DNA from: Arthrobacter sp. 35W
GTDB taxonomy: Bacteria > Actinomycetota > Actinomycetes > Actinomycetales > Micrococcaceae
Direction: 5' to 3'
Length of the DNA: 64,000 nucleotides
NCBI RefSeq assembly: GCF_000482545.1
Contig: NZ_KI519454.1
Location: forward strand, 2,268,954 to 2,332,953
Shown: positions 44,287-52,445 of the stretch, one piece after another
Position numbering within the stretch: the first letter of the stretch is position 1
How the letters are laid out: every line of letters begins with the position of its first letter
The notes under the pieces: generated by a model
What the model saw: only the letters and a program-made list of their open reading frames with translations
The model's database searches: none
Told to the model about the DNA's origin: nothing
Translations under genes and position numbers: made by a program

Positions 44287-45480
44287 ATGGTGATGCATTC
44301 CCTCTACGAATGGTTCCGGCGGCACCGCTTCGCCGTGGACTTCGCGGCCATGTCCGTGCTCTGGCTGCTGGCCGCCGGCTTTGCCCTGGCCAGCGGCGAC
44401 GTCGTTGCCGGCGTCGTGGGCACGCTGCTGGTGGTTCCGCTGGCGTGGCGGCGCACCCGGCCGACCATGGCCGGGATCATCATCGCCGCCGTCGCCCTGT
44501 TCCAGTGGGGCACGGGGATCCAGCCGCTGCCAGCCGATGTCGCCGTCGTGCTGGTGGTCTACGCCCTGGCCGCCTACGGTCCGCGCTGGGCCAGCATCGG
44601 CGGGCTTGCGCTGGCGCTGCTTGGGGCCATCCTGCTGGTCACCCGCTTCTACACCGACATGACCATGGAGACGATCGCCAGCCTGCCCTACGCCGCGCTG
44701 CTGGTGGTGATGCTGTGGTTCCTGGTCCTCTTTGCCTGGACGCTGGGCGATCTGACCCGCACCCGGCGGCTGCGCGAGGAGGCGCTGGAGGGACGGGCGC
44801 ACCGGCTGGAGATCGAGCAGCAGCAGGAGCGCGCCCTGGCCGCCTCCGATGAACGCGCCCACATTGCCCGGGAAATGCACGACATCGTGGCCCACTCACT
44901 GTCCGTCATCATCACCCAGGCCGACGGCGCCCGCTACGCCGCCGCCGCCGATCCCGAGGTCGCCATCACCACGCTGAAGACCATCTCCGACACCGGGCGC
45001 AGCTCGCTGCAGGAGATGCGCCGGCTGCTGGGCGTGCTGCGCGGTGCCGACGAGGCCTCCACCCGCCCACTGCCGGGACTGGGCGACATCGACGAGCTGT
45101 TGCTGAGCGTCCGCGCCCTGGGCTTGGACGTGGCGTACGCGGTGGGAGGTGCGGCACGACGGCGGCTGCCGGCCGGTGCCGAACTGACCGTCTACCGGGT
45201 GGTCCAGGAGGGGCTGACCAATGTGCTCAAACATGCCGGACCGAACGCCACCGCCAGCGTGGCCCTGGACTGGAACGGCCGCGGGCTGCGCGTGTCTGTC
45301 GAGGACGACGGCCGCGGCGCCGCGGCCTACCCACTGGACAGCAAACCCGTGCCCGGCGGCGGCAACGGCCTGCGCGGCATGAGCGAACGCGTCAAGCTCT
45401 ACGATGGTGAACTGCACGCCAAACCACGCGCCGGCGGCGGGTTCGCCGTCGCCGCCTTCATTCCCTACTCGGAAGCCTGA
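44287..45480 (+). CDS. NarL/LiaS-type sensor histidine kinase
   Basis: A 397-residue membrane kinase. About four to six transmembrane segments fill residues 15-155, with little extracellular sequence, so it probably senses within the membrane. The HisKA_3 dimerisation motif is AREMHDIVAHSLSVIITQAD, with phospho-acceptor His198. The C-terminal HATPase has VVQEGLTNVLKHAGPNATASV (N box), VSVEDDGRGAAAY (G1) and GGNGLRGMSERV (G2). ATG 44287 is eight bases after a promoter module. It is followed directly by the response regulator gene. Confidence 0.9.
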   Translation: MVMHSLYEWFRRHRFAVDFAAMSVLWLLAAGFALASGDVVAGVVGTLLVVPLAWRRTRPTMAGIIIAAVALFQWGTGIQPLPADVAVVLVVYALAAYGPRWASIGGLALALLGAILLVTRFYTDMTMETIASLPYAALLVVMLWFLVLFAWTLGDLTRTRRLREEALEGRAHRLEIEQQQERALAASDERAHIAREMHDIVAHSLSVIITQADGARYAAAADPEVAITTLKTISDTGRSSLQEMRRLLGVLRGADEASTRPLPGLGDIDELLLSVRALGLDVAYAVGGAARRRLPAGAELTVYRVVQEGLTNVLKHAGPNATASVALDWNGRGLRVSVEDDGRGAAAYPLDSKPVPGGGNGLRGMSERVKLYDGELHAKPRAGGGFAVAAFIPYSEA

Positions 45481-45481
45481 G

Positions 45482-46207
45482 ATGAGCCTTTCCCCCAGCA
45501 CCGACCCCGTCCAGCCCATCCGCGTGGCACTCGTGGACGACCAGCAACTGGTCCGCCACGGCTTCAGCATGCTCATCAACAGCCAGAGCGACCTGTCGGT
45601 GGTGGCGCAGGCCGGCAACGGCATCGAGGCGCTGGCCGCGCTCGCCGGCACGGCCGCCGATGTGGTGCTCATGGACGTGCGGATGCCTGGCATGGACGGC
45701 ATCGAAACCACGCGCCGGCTGATGGAACGCACGCGCAGTGCCGTCCCCGGATCCTGGCTGGCGGAGCTGAAGATCGTGGTGCTCACCACCTTTGATCTGG
45801 ATGAGTACGCCCTGGCAGCCATCCAGGCCGGTGCCAGCGGCTTCCTGCTCAAGGATGCCCCGCCGGAGGAGCTGCTGGAGGCCATCCGCACCGTGCACCG
45901 CGGCGACGCCGTCATCGCCCCCTCCACCACGCGGCGGCTGCTGGACCATGTGGCGCCGCTGCTCACGGCGCCCAGCCCCGCCAAGGACGCCCACGCCGCA
46001 GCTGTGGAGAGCCTGACCGCCCGCGAGCGCGAGGTCTTCGGCCTGATTGCCCAGGGCCTGTCCAACCCGGAGATCGCCGCGGCGCTCTTTGTCTCCGAGG
46101 CCACCGTGAAGACGCATGTGGGCCACATTCTGGCCAAACTCGGCGCCCGCGACAGGGTCCAGGTGGTGGTCATCGCCTACGAGACCGGCGTCGTCAGCCC
46201 CAGCTGA
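45482..46207 (+). CDS. NarL/LiaR-type response regulator
   Basis: A 241-residue regulator. The receiver domain shows VALVDDQQLVRHGF at the start, phospho-acceptor Asp65 in VVLMDVRMPGMDG, VLTTFD and the conserved Lys in FLLKDAPPEELL. The C-terminal LuxR-type HTH is SLTAREREVFGLIAQGLSNPEIAAALFVSEATVKTHVGHILAKL. An insertion of about ten residues (SAVPGSWLAELK) precedes beta-4. ATG 45482 lies one base after the kinase stop. A likely target is the ABC exporter operon downstream, which shares the promoter module of this operon. Confidence 0.92.
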   Translation: MSLSPSTDPVQPIRVALVDDQQLVRHGFSMLINSQSDLSVVAQAGNGIEALAALAGTAADVVLMDVRMPGMDGIETTRRLMERTRSAVPGSWLAELKIVVLTTFDLDEYALAAIQAGASGFLLKDAPPEELLEAIRTVHRGDAVIAPSTTRRLLDHVAPLLTAPSPAKDAHAAAVESLTAREREVFGLIAQGLSNPEIAAALFVSEATVKTHVGHILAKLGARDRVQVVVIAYETGVVSPS

Positions 46208-46271
46208 GGGACTGGGCTGAGGCCCGGCTCATCCCCAGGTAGGAGATCCGCCGCCCGGCAGCACCGTTGAA

Positions 46272-46316
46272 TCCACCCCTGAGCCGATCCGCCGGACCGG
46301 AGTGCGCACATAGCGT
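46272..46316 (+). promoter_or_regulatory. Shared promoter module, copy 2 (before the ABC exporter)
   Basis: The same layout as at 44235-44279: TCCACCC, four bases, GCCGATCCGCCGGA (46283-46296), twelve bases, CATAGCGT (46309-46316), then the ATPase ATG at 46323. Confidence 0.6.
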
Positions 46317-46322
46317 GGAACC

Positions 46323-47084
46323 ATGATCACTTCCACTACGCACACTTCGAGAATCCAGACCCAGGACGCGGTTACAGCCCGGGGGCTTCGCAAGACCTAT
46401 GGAAAGGGCGAGACGGAGGTGGCTGCCCTGAAGGGCATCGACATTTCCTTCCCCGCCGGAAAATTCACGGCCATCATGGGTCCGTCCGGCTCGGGCAAAT
46501 CCACCCTCATGCACTGCCTGGCCGGGCTGGACACGGCCACCGCCGGCACCATCCACATCGGCGGCACCGAGATCACCACGCTCAATGACAAGGCGCTCAC
46601 CCAGCTGCGCCGCGATCAGATCGGTTTCGTTTTCCAGGCCTTCAATCTGGTCCCCACGCTGACGGCCGGGGCCAACATCACTCTGCCCGTCCAGCTCGCC
46701 GCGGGCACCGTGGACAAGGAGTGGTTCGATTTCATCACCACCACCCTGGGCCTGACGGACCGGCTGGCCCACAAGCCGCACGAGCTCTCCGGCGGCCAGC
46801 AGCAGCGTGTGGCAGTGGCCCGCGCCCTGCTGACGCGCCCGCAGGTGATCTTCGGCGATGAGCCCACCGGCAATCTGGACTCGCGCTCCGGCGCGGAGGT
46901 TCTGGGCATGCTGCGCCGCAGCACCCAGGAAATGGGCCAGAGCATCATCATGGTCACCCACGATCCCGTGGCCGCCTCCTATGCGGACCGCGTGGTGTTG
47001 ATGAGTGACGGCGAACTGGTGGGCGAGCTGGACAACCCCACCGCCGATTCGGTGCTGGCCGCCCTGTCCAAGCTGGGGGCGTAG
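46323..47084 (+). CDS. MacB/LolD-type ABC transporter ATP-binding protein
   Basis: A 253-residue ATPase of the MacB/LolD/FtsE class. Walker A is MGPSGSGKSTLMHCLAGLD, signature LSGGQQQRVAVARAL, Walker B VIFGDEPTGNLDS and the switch His in MVTHDPVAASYADRV, in the expected order. The protein energises the permease encoded next, two bases downstream. Such transporters often act as exporters of peptide antibiotics or toxic lipids under LiaSR-like control, which fits the adjacent two-component genes. Confidence 0.93.
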   Translation: MITSTTHTSRIQTQDAVTARGLRKTYGKGETEVAALKGIDISFPAGKFTAIMGPSGSGKSTLMHCLAGLDTATAGTIHIGGTEITTLNDKALTQLRRDQIGFVFQAFNLVPTLTAGANITLPVQLAAGTVDKEWFDFITTTLGLTDRLAHKPHELSGGQQQRVAVARALLTRPQVIFGDEPTGNLDSRSGAEVLGMLRRSTQEMGQSIIMVTHDPVAASYADRVVLMSDGELVGELDNPTADSVLAALSKLGA

Positions 47085-47086
47085 CC

Positions 47087-49591
47087 GTGCTGACAGTAGC
47101 CCTGGGGCAGCTCAAAACCCATTCCCGGCGGTTCATCGCCATCGCGCTGGCCGTCATTTTGGCCGTGGCCTTCCTGACCGCCACCCTCACCGTCAACGCC
47201 TCGGCGCAGGCCTCGCTGCGGGCCAGCATCGGCCAGTCCTTTGGCACGGCAGACCTGGTGGTCTCCCCCACCGATGGCAGCCCGCTGGACCGCAGGGCGG
47301 CCGACGCGGTTGCCGGTGCCGCCGGCGTCCAGGGCACCTACGCCCAGGAGTTGGCGTACGTCCAGGCCGGCACGGGAAGCGCCGTCGTCTCCGGTCTCGT
47401 GCGCAACATGCCCGCCAGCGACGCCCTGCAGAGCGACAAGCTCGAATCAGGCGCCTGGCCCACGGCGGCCGGGCAGATCGCCGTCGACTCCGCCACGGCC
47501 GCCCGCAACAAGCTCGCCGTGGGCAGCACCATCTCGCTGCGCGCCGCTGGAGCGCCCGGGGCCGGGCAGACCCCGGCCGTGTCCGCCGTCGTCAGCGGCC
47601 TGCTGGCCGCCACGAGCGACCCGATGATGTCCAGCCAGTCACAATTCCTCGCCCCGGCGGACATGGTTGCGCAGCTGGCCGGAGGCCCCGCCGCCTTCAA
47701 CCGGATCACCGTCGACCTGGCCCACGGCACGGATGTGGCAGCAGCCAAGACCGCCATCACCACAGCGCTTGCGGCCGCCGGCACCACCACGGCCTCCGTG
47801 CTGACCGCCGATGAGCGGACCAAAGAGCTGGTGAGCAGCTTCACCGGCGGCTCGGACCATTTGACGATCGTGCTGCTGGCCTTTGCCGCCATCGCCCTGC
47901 TGGTGTCCGCCCTGGTGGTCTCCAACACCTTTTCCGTGCTGGTGGCCCAGCGGACCCGCGAACTGGCACTGCTGCGCTGCGTGGGCGCTGACCGCCGCCA
48001 GATCCACCGATCGGTGCTGCTGGAGGCTCTTGTGGTGGGCACTGTGGCCTCGATTGCCGGTGTGGCTCTTGCCGCCGGTGGCATGTCCATCCTGATCGCC
48101 GTGCTCGCCCAGAACCCCGCCTATGGCTTCGCCACGCTGGCCGTGCCGCCGGCGGCGGTTCTCACCGGCCTGCTGGTGGGCATCGCCCTGACGGTGCTGG
48201 CCGCGCTGGCCCCCGCCCGCGCCGCCACCGCCGTCGCCCCTCTGGCCGCCCTGCGTCCGGCCGACGACGCCTCGCTGAAGAACTCCCGCGGCCAGGTCCG
48301 CCTGGTCTGCGGCGTCGTCCTCATGCTGCTGGGCACGGTGGGGCTGGTGGTGGGTGGCCTCACCTCGCAGCTGCTGGTGGCACTTCCCTCCGGCGCGGCA
48401 TCGTTCGTCGGCTTCCTGATGGCAGCCAGCCTGTTCATCCCCCGGGTGGTGGCAGCGGCCGGAAAGCTGGCCTCACCCGCCGGCGTCCCCGGCAGGCTGG
48501 CCGCCGTCAATGCTGTGCGCAACCCCGGCCGGACCACCGCCACGGCGTCGGCCCTGCTGATCGGCGTCACGCTGGTGACCATGATGATGACCGGTGCAGC
48601 CACGGCGCGCACGGCCTTCGATTCCTCCCTGGACGGCAGGTACCCGGTGGACGTGGCGGTCACGGCCAATCCAGGGCCCGACGGCGCCGCCGGGTTCACG
48701 CCGGCCCAGCTGGACGCCGTGCGAGCCCTGGGCGGAGTCCGCGCGGTGGGCCAACTGTCGGTAGTGGGCTCGGTGGAGCAGTCCGGCTACCCGCAGACCG
48801 TCTATGGGATCTCCGACGCCGATGCCGCGGCCCTGCTGGTGAACGCCGGGAACCGGCCCACGCACGGAACGCTCCTGATGCCCAAGGGCACCAAGGCAAC
48901 CTCCCTGGGCGTCTCCGCCGGCTCCGCCACAACCACGCTGCCCGTGGCGACGGCCACCAGCGGCGAGTTCCCGGCCCTGGTGTCATTGGACACGCTGCCC
49001 GCTTTGGCCCCCGGCAGCACCTCCTCCGAGGTTGCCGACGCCCCCACCCTGTGGGTTGGCCTAAACCCCGACATCAGCCAGGGCGATCTTCTTGGCCTGC
49101 GCCAGCAGATTTCCTCGGCCCTGGGTGTGAATGAATACCAGGTGCAGGGCGGCGCCATTGAAAAGGCCACGTTCAACCAGGTGATCGATGTACTTCTCAT
49201 GGTGGTCACTGGCCTGCTGGCCATCGCGGTGCTGATCGCACTGATCGGCGTGGCCAACACGCTCTCGCTGTCGGTGCTGGAGCGGACCCGGGAGAATTCG
49301 CTGCTGCGGGCCCTCGGCCTGACCCGCGGCCAGCTGCGGGGAATGCTGGCCCTGGAGGCGGTGCTGATCGCCGCCGTGGCAGCCATTCTGGGCTCCGTCC
49401 TGGGCGTGGTCTACGGCTGGGTGGGTGCGCAGTCCGCCCTGGGCTCCTTCGCCGCCGTCACGGCCACCATCCCGTGGGCCCAGATCGGCCTGGTGGTAGG
49501 GGTTGCCGCAGTGGCCGGCCTGCTGGCCTCGGTGGTGCCCGCACACCGCGCCGCACGCCTCTCCCCCGTGGCCGGCCTGGCCGCGGAGTAG
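47087..49591 (+). CDS. FtsX-family ABC transporter permease
   Basis: An 834-residue permease with FtsX domains. The first transmembrane segment is RFIAIALAVILAVAFLTATL, followed by a large extracellular domain rich in Ala/Thr. The first FtsX core has AQRTRELALLRCVGADRRQI, and a second extracellular region is followed by a second FtsX core ERTRENSLLRALGLTRGQL. Eight to ten helices in all. GTG 47087 lies two bases after the ATPase stop. Duplicated FtsX cores in one chain form a complete permease. The gene ends at a tRNA T-arm-like hairpin overlapping its stop codon. Confidence 0.9.
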   Translation: MLTVALGQLKTHSRRFIAIALAVILAVAFLTATLTVNASAQASLRASIGQSFGTADLVVSPTDGSPLDRRAADAVAGAAGVQGTYAQELAYVQAGTGSAVVSGLVRNMPASDALQSDKLESGAWPTAAGQIAVDSATAARNKLAVGSTISLRAAGAPGAGQTPAVSAVVSGLLAATSDPMMSSQSQFLAPADMVAQLAGGPAAFNRITVDLAHGTDVAAAKTAITTALAAAGTTTASVLTADERTKELVSSFTGGSDHLTIVLLAFAAIALLVSALVVSNTFSVLVAQRTRELALLRCVGADRRQIHRSVLLEALVVGTVASIAGVALAAGGMSILIAVLAQNPAYGFATLAVPPAAVLTGLLVGIALTVLAALAPARAATAVAPLAALRPADDASLKNSRGQVRLVCGVVLMLLGTVGLVVGGLTSQLLVALPSGAASFVGFLMAASLFIPRVVAAAGKLASPAGVPGRLAAVNAVRNPGRTTATASALLIGVTLVTMMMTGAATARTAFDSSLDGRYPVDVAVTANPGPDGAAGFTPAQLDAVRALGGVRAVGQLSVVGSVEQSGYPQTVYGISDADAAALLVNAGNRPTHGTLLMPKGTKATSLGVSAGSATTTLPVATATSGEFPALVSLDTLPALAPGSTSSEVADAPTLWVGLNPDISQGDLLGLRQQISSALGVNEYQVQGGAIEKATFNQVIDVLLMVVTGLLAIAVLIALIGVANTLSLSVLERTRENSLLRALGLTRGQLRGMLALEAVLIAAVAAILGSVLGVVYGWVGAQSALGSFAAVTATIPWAQIGLVVGVAAVAGLLASVVPAHRAARLSPVAGLAAE

Positions 49592-49620
49592 GGACCGGGG
49601 GTTCAAATCCCCCCGTCCCT
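49590..49620 (+). other. tRNA T-arm/acceptor-like hairpin
   Basis: AGGGAC-C-GGGGG, loop TTCAAAT, CCCCC-C-GTCCCT: a stem with the seven-base loop typical of the tRNA T-arm (TTCRANN), overlapping the permease stop. No tRNA body precedes it, so it is at most a 3' tRNA remnant; it may just be a terminator-like hairpin. Confidence 0.35.
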
Positions 49621-49621
49621 C

Positions 49622-49686
49622 GAATCGACCCAGCAGTTGTGGCGGCTTCAGTTCAACCCAAGCCGCCACAACTGCTGGGTCGATTC
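49622..49686. terminator. 27-bp palindrome, copy 1 of the ATCGACCCAGCAG family
   Basis: Arms of 27 bases (49622-49648 and 49660-49686) are perfectly complementary around an 11-base loop; the outer end is GAATCGACCCAGCAG. It lies between the ends of the permease gene (+) and the AbiEi/DUF559 gene (-). It is closely related to the palindrome at 50693-50753. Confidence 0.8.
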
Positions 49687-49701
49687 TTGTGGGCGGTGGC
49701 A

Positions 49702-50634
49702 TCACCCTGGCCAGCCGCGGGAGGAGAGCGCTTGGATGAAATGCCCGGCCACCCACTGCTCACCAAGACGCATGTCCGCGTTGAAGATTTTGACTTGCAG
49801 CCAGCCTCGCTCGGCCGTCAGGGCATCCCGCCGCCGATCGAACGCTTGCTGCTTGGGCGTTGCGTGATGGCCGCCTTCATATTCACCACACACTCTGTAT
49901 TTGCTGCAGCCCAGGTCCGCCCAGACTGTGTCTCCACCGGATTCAGCCATCACGGGAAAGTCGGGAACAAACTCGGGCAGGCCTGCACGAGCGAGGATGA
50001 GGCGCATCTTGGTCTCTGGAACCGAGTCAACGCCCACGCGCACCAGCTCCAATGCCGTCCGGGCCTTGGCCAATCCCCGCACGCCGCGGGCACTGGCAAC
50101 ATAGTCCCGAAGCTCGGGCAGCGGCAGCCGAGCCTCCCGGTCCGTTCTGTCACCGTGCCGATGCTCACACACCAGATGGTCCGCCGCCGCAACCAGGTCG
50201 TCCAATGCCAGCCATGGTGCAAGATCCAACCACGTTCTGGCCAGTGCCGTGGCAGGGACCCCGCCCACCAGCGTCCTATCCTCCTGGTCCAGAGAAGCCT
50301 GGTGCCCGGCAACGCCGCGCCGCCGGGGCTGAGGTCCGTTGTCAGCGGGGGTCAGATGGAGCTGCGCGGTCCGCCGGGCCCAGCCCGGAAGGGGAATCCC
50401 GTGCAGCAGTGCCGCAGTGGTGTGGCTGGCGACGACGTCGGTGCCCAATTGGGTGTAGGGCCGCACCCTGTCGGCCATCGTCTGCTCCACCCCCGCCGGA
50501 ACGCGTATCGCGCGGCTTGGCGATCGAAGATCCCGGGCCCGGATCCGGCTGCGCCGCACGCCCAACAGGCGGGCCTGCTCAACGGTGAACGATCTCCCGT
50601 TGATCGGTTCCGGAAGGGGCGAAGTCCTGGGCAT
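49702..50634 (-). CDS. AbiEi-like HTH plus DUF559-type nuclease-fold protein
   Basis: A 310-residue protein of a kind frequent in actinobacteria. The N-terminal part (FTVEQARLLGVRRSRIRARDLRSPSRAIRVP) resembles the AbiEi winged-helix. The C-terminal third resembles DUF559/Vsr-type PD-(D/E)XK folds: ETKMRLILARAGLPEFVPDF, WADLGCSKYRVCGEYEGGHHATPKQQAFDRRRD, then WLQVKIFNADM. Candidate acidic residues are the Glu of ETKMR, the Asp of WADLG and the Glu pair in GEYEG. No AbiEii partner is beside it. Function is unknown; nuclease activity is unproven. It stands alone between two related palindromes. ATG 50634 assumed. Confidence 0.7.
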   Translation of the reverse strand: MPRTSPLPEPINGRSFTVEQARLLGVRRSRIRARDLRSPSRAIRVPAGVEQTMADRVRPYTQLGTDVVASHTTAALLHGIPLPGWARRTAQLHLTPADNGPQPRRRGVAGHQASLDQEDRTLVGGVPATALARTWLDLAPWLALDDLVAAADHLVCEHRHGDRTDREARLPLPELRDYVASARGVRGLAKARTALELVRVGVDSVPETKMRLILARAGLPEFVPDFPVMAESGGDTVWADLGCSKYRVCGEYEGGHHATPKQQAFDRRRDALTAERGWLQVKIFNADMRLGEQWVAGHFIQALSSRGWPG

Positions 50635-50692
50635 GCTGCCATTGTGGACCGTTCCGGCTTGGGCTGCAGACGTTGTCCACAGGATGCAAAAA

Positions 50693-50753
50693 ATCGACCC
50701 AGCAGCAGTGGCGGCTTCAGTTCAAGCGAAGCCGCCACTGCTGCTGGGTCGAT
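50693..50753 (-). terminator. 26-bp palindrome, copy 2 of the ATCGACCCAGCAG family
   Basis: Arms 50693-50718 and 50728-50753 are perfectly complementary around AGTTCAAGC. Both arm and loop (GTGGCGGCTTC-AGTTCAA) match the palindrome at 49622-49686, with compensating changes in the arms. It lies 27 bases beyond the metG stop and can end metG transcription; on the minus strand the stem runs into GATTTTTTGC. Confidence 0.85.
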
Positions 50754-50779
50754 CCAGGGGACAGCGAAACTCCCGGGGC

Positions 50780-52339
50780 CTAGGCCTCGGCGGGCTCCTC
50801 GTACTTGGGGAAGATCGGCGTCGGAGCGGGCAGCGCCGTGCCCGGAACCAGGGCGGTGCCGAAGTCGGTGAACTGGCGGGTGCCGGCATCCTGGCCGAGC
50901 ACATCCAGCAGCTTCGCGGCGGCACCGGGCATCACCGGCTGCACCAGCAGGGACACCATGCGCAGCACCTCGAGGGTCACGTACAGCACGGTCTCCATGC
51001 GGGCCAGGTCCGTCTTGCGCAGCACCCACGGCGCCTGGTCGGCGAAGTAGGCGTTGGTGTCGCCCAGCACTGTCCAGATCTGCTCCAGCGAGCGGTGGAA
51101 GTCCTGCTTGGCGTATGCGGTCCGTGAGAGCTCCAGCAGCGCGCCGGCGGCCTCAAGGATCGTCTTGTCCGCCACCGTCAGCTCACCCGGAGTGGGCACA
51201 GCAGCGCCGCAGTTCTTGGCCACCATGGACAGCGACCGCTGGGCCAGGTTGCCCAGGTTGTTGGCCAGGTCGGAGTTCATCCGGCCGACGACGGCGTCGT
51301 GGTTGTAGGAGCCGTCGGCACCGAAGGGCACCTCGCGCAACAGGAAGAAACGCACCTGGTCCAGGCCGTACTGCGCAACCCAGTCGGCAGGGGCGACGAC
51401 ATTGCCCAGGGACTTGGACATCTTGACGCCGTTGTTGTGCAGGAAGCCGTGGATCATCACACGCTTGGGCAGTTCCAGCCCGGCGGACATGAGGAATGCG
51501 GGCCAGTACACGGCGTGGAAGCGGGAGATGTCCTTGCCGATCACGTGGACGTCGGCCGGCCAGAACTTCTTGAAGCTCGCGGCCTCGGTGTCCGGGTAGC
51601 CCACGCCGGTGAGGTAGTTGGTCAGGGCATCGACCCACACGTACATGACGTGCTTGTCGTTGCCAGGGACCGGAACGCCCCAGTCGAAGGTGGTGCGGGA
51701 GATGGAGAGGTCCTCGAGGCCGCCCTTGACGAAGCTGATGACCTCGTTGAAGCGGCTGCGCGGCGCGCCGAAGTCCGGGTGCTCCTCGTAGAGCGCCAGC
51801 AGCTTGTCCTGGTAGTTGGAGAGGCGGAAGAAGTAGCTCTCCTCCTCCGTCCAGGTCAGCTCGGTGTCGGTGACCTTGGAGTAGCGCTTGCCGTCCGCGC
51901 GCTCCTCGGTCTCATCCTCGCCATAGAAGGCCTCGTCGCGGACGGAGTACCAGCCCTCGTACTTGCCGAGGTAGATGTCGCCGGCCTCTTCCATCTTGGT
52001 CCAGATGGCCTTCGAGGCGGCGTAGTGGTCGGCGTCGGTGGTGCGGATGAAGCGGTCGTAGGAGATGTCCAGGGCGGCGTGGGCGGCCTTGTAGACCTCC
52101 GCGTTGCGGTCCACGAGCTCCTTGGGCGTGATGCCTTCCTTCTCGGCCGTCTGGGCAATTTTCATGCCGTGCTCGTCCGTGCCGGTCAAGAACATCACGT
52201 CGTGCCCGTCCAACCGCATGAAGCGGGCCATTGCGTCGGTGGCAATGTACTCGTAGGCGTGGCCGATGTGGGGCACGCCGTTGGGGTAGGTGATGGCCGT
52301 GGTGATGTAGAAAGGCGTCTTGCCTGCAGAAGATGTCAC
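50780..52339 (-). CDS. metG: Methionyl-tRNA synthetase
   Basis: MetRS charges initiator and elongator tRNA-Met. The HIGH motif is [19 protein letters not shown] near residue 18, the KMSKS motif is VKMSKSLGN near 305, and [12 protein letters not shown] and [28 protein letters not shown] are typical of the class. The type is the compact one of mycobacteria without the zinc-Cys knuckle, 519 residues. GTG 52339 has only a weak site (AAGG directly before). It is separated from serA by a hairpin, so it is an independent unit. Confidence 0.96.
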   Translation of the reverse strand: MTSSAGKTPFYITTAITYPNGVPHIGHAYEYIATDAMARFMRLDGHDVMFLTGTDEHGMKIAQTAEKEGITPKELVDRNAEVYKAAHAALDISYDRFIRTTDADHYAASKAIWTKMEEAGDIYLGKYEGWYSVRDEAFYGEDETEERADGKRYSKVTDTELTWTEEESYFFRLSNYQDKLLALYEEHPDFGAPRSRFNEVISFVKGGLEDLSISRTTFDWGVPVPGNDKHVMYVWVDALTNYLTGVGYPDTEAASFKKFWPADVHVIGKDISRFHAVYWPAFLMSAGLELPKRVMIHGFLHNNGVKMSKSLGNVVAPADWVAQYGLDQVRFFLLREVPFGADGSYNHDAVVGRMNSDLANNLGNLAQRSLSMVAKNCGAAVPTPGELTVADKTILEAAGALLELSRTAYAKQDFHRSLEQIWTVLGDTNAYFADQAPWVLRKTDLARMETVLYVTLEVLRMVSLLVQPVMPGAAAKLLDVLGQDAGTRQFTDFGTALVPGTALPAPTPIFPKYEEPAEA

Positions 52340-52391
52340 CTTAAGAAATTACCCCGTCCGCGCCACAAACGCGCATTTCAGTGGTTAAACG

Positions 52392-52430
52392 ACGACGACG
52401 GCCCCGTTGTGGCGGGGTCGCCGTCGTCGT
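52392..52430 (-). terminator. Hairpin downstream of serA
   Basis: ACGACGACGGC (52392-52402) pairs with GCCGTCGTCGT (52420-52430) around an inner CCCG/CGGG stem. It begins about 16 bases after the serA stop and stands before metG. Confidence 0.75.
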
Positions 52431-52445
52431 TCCAAGACTGAAGGG

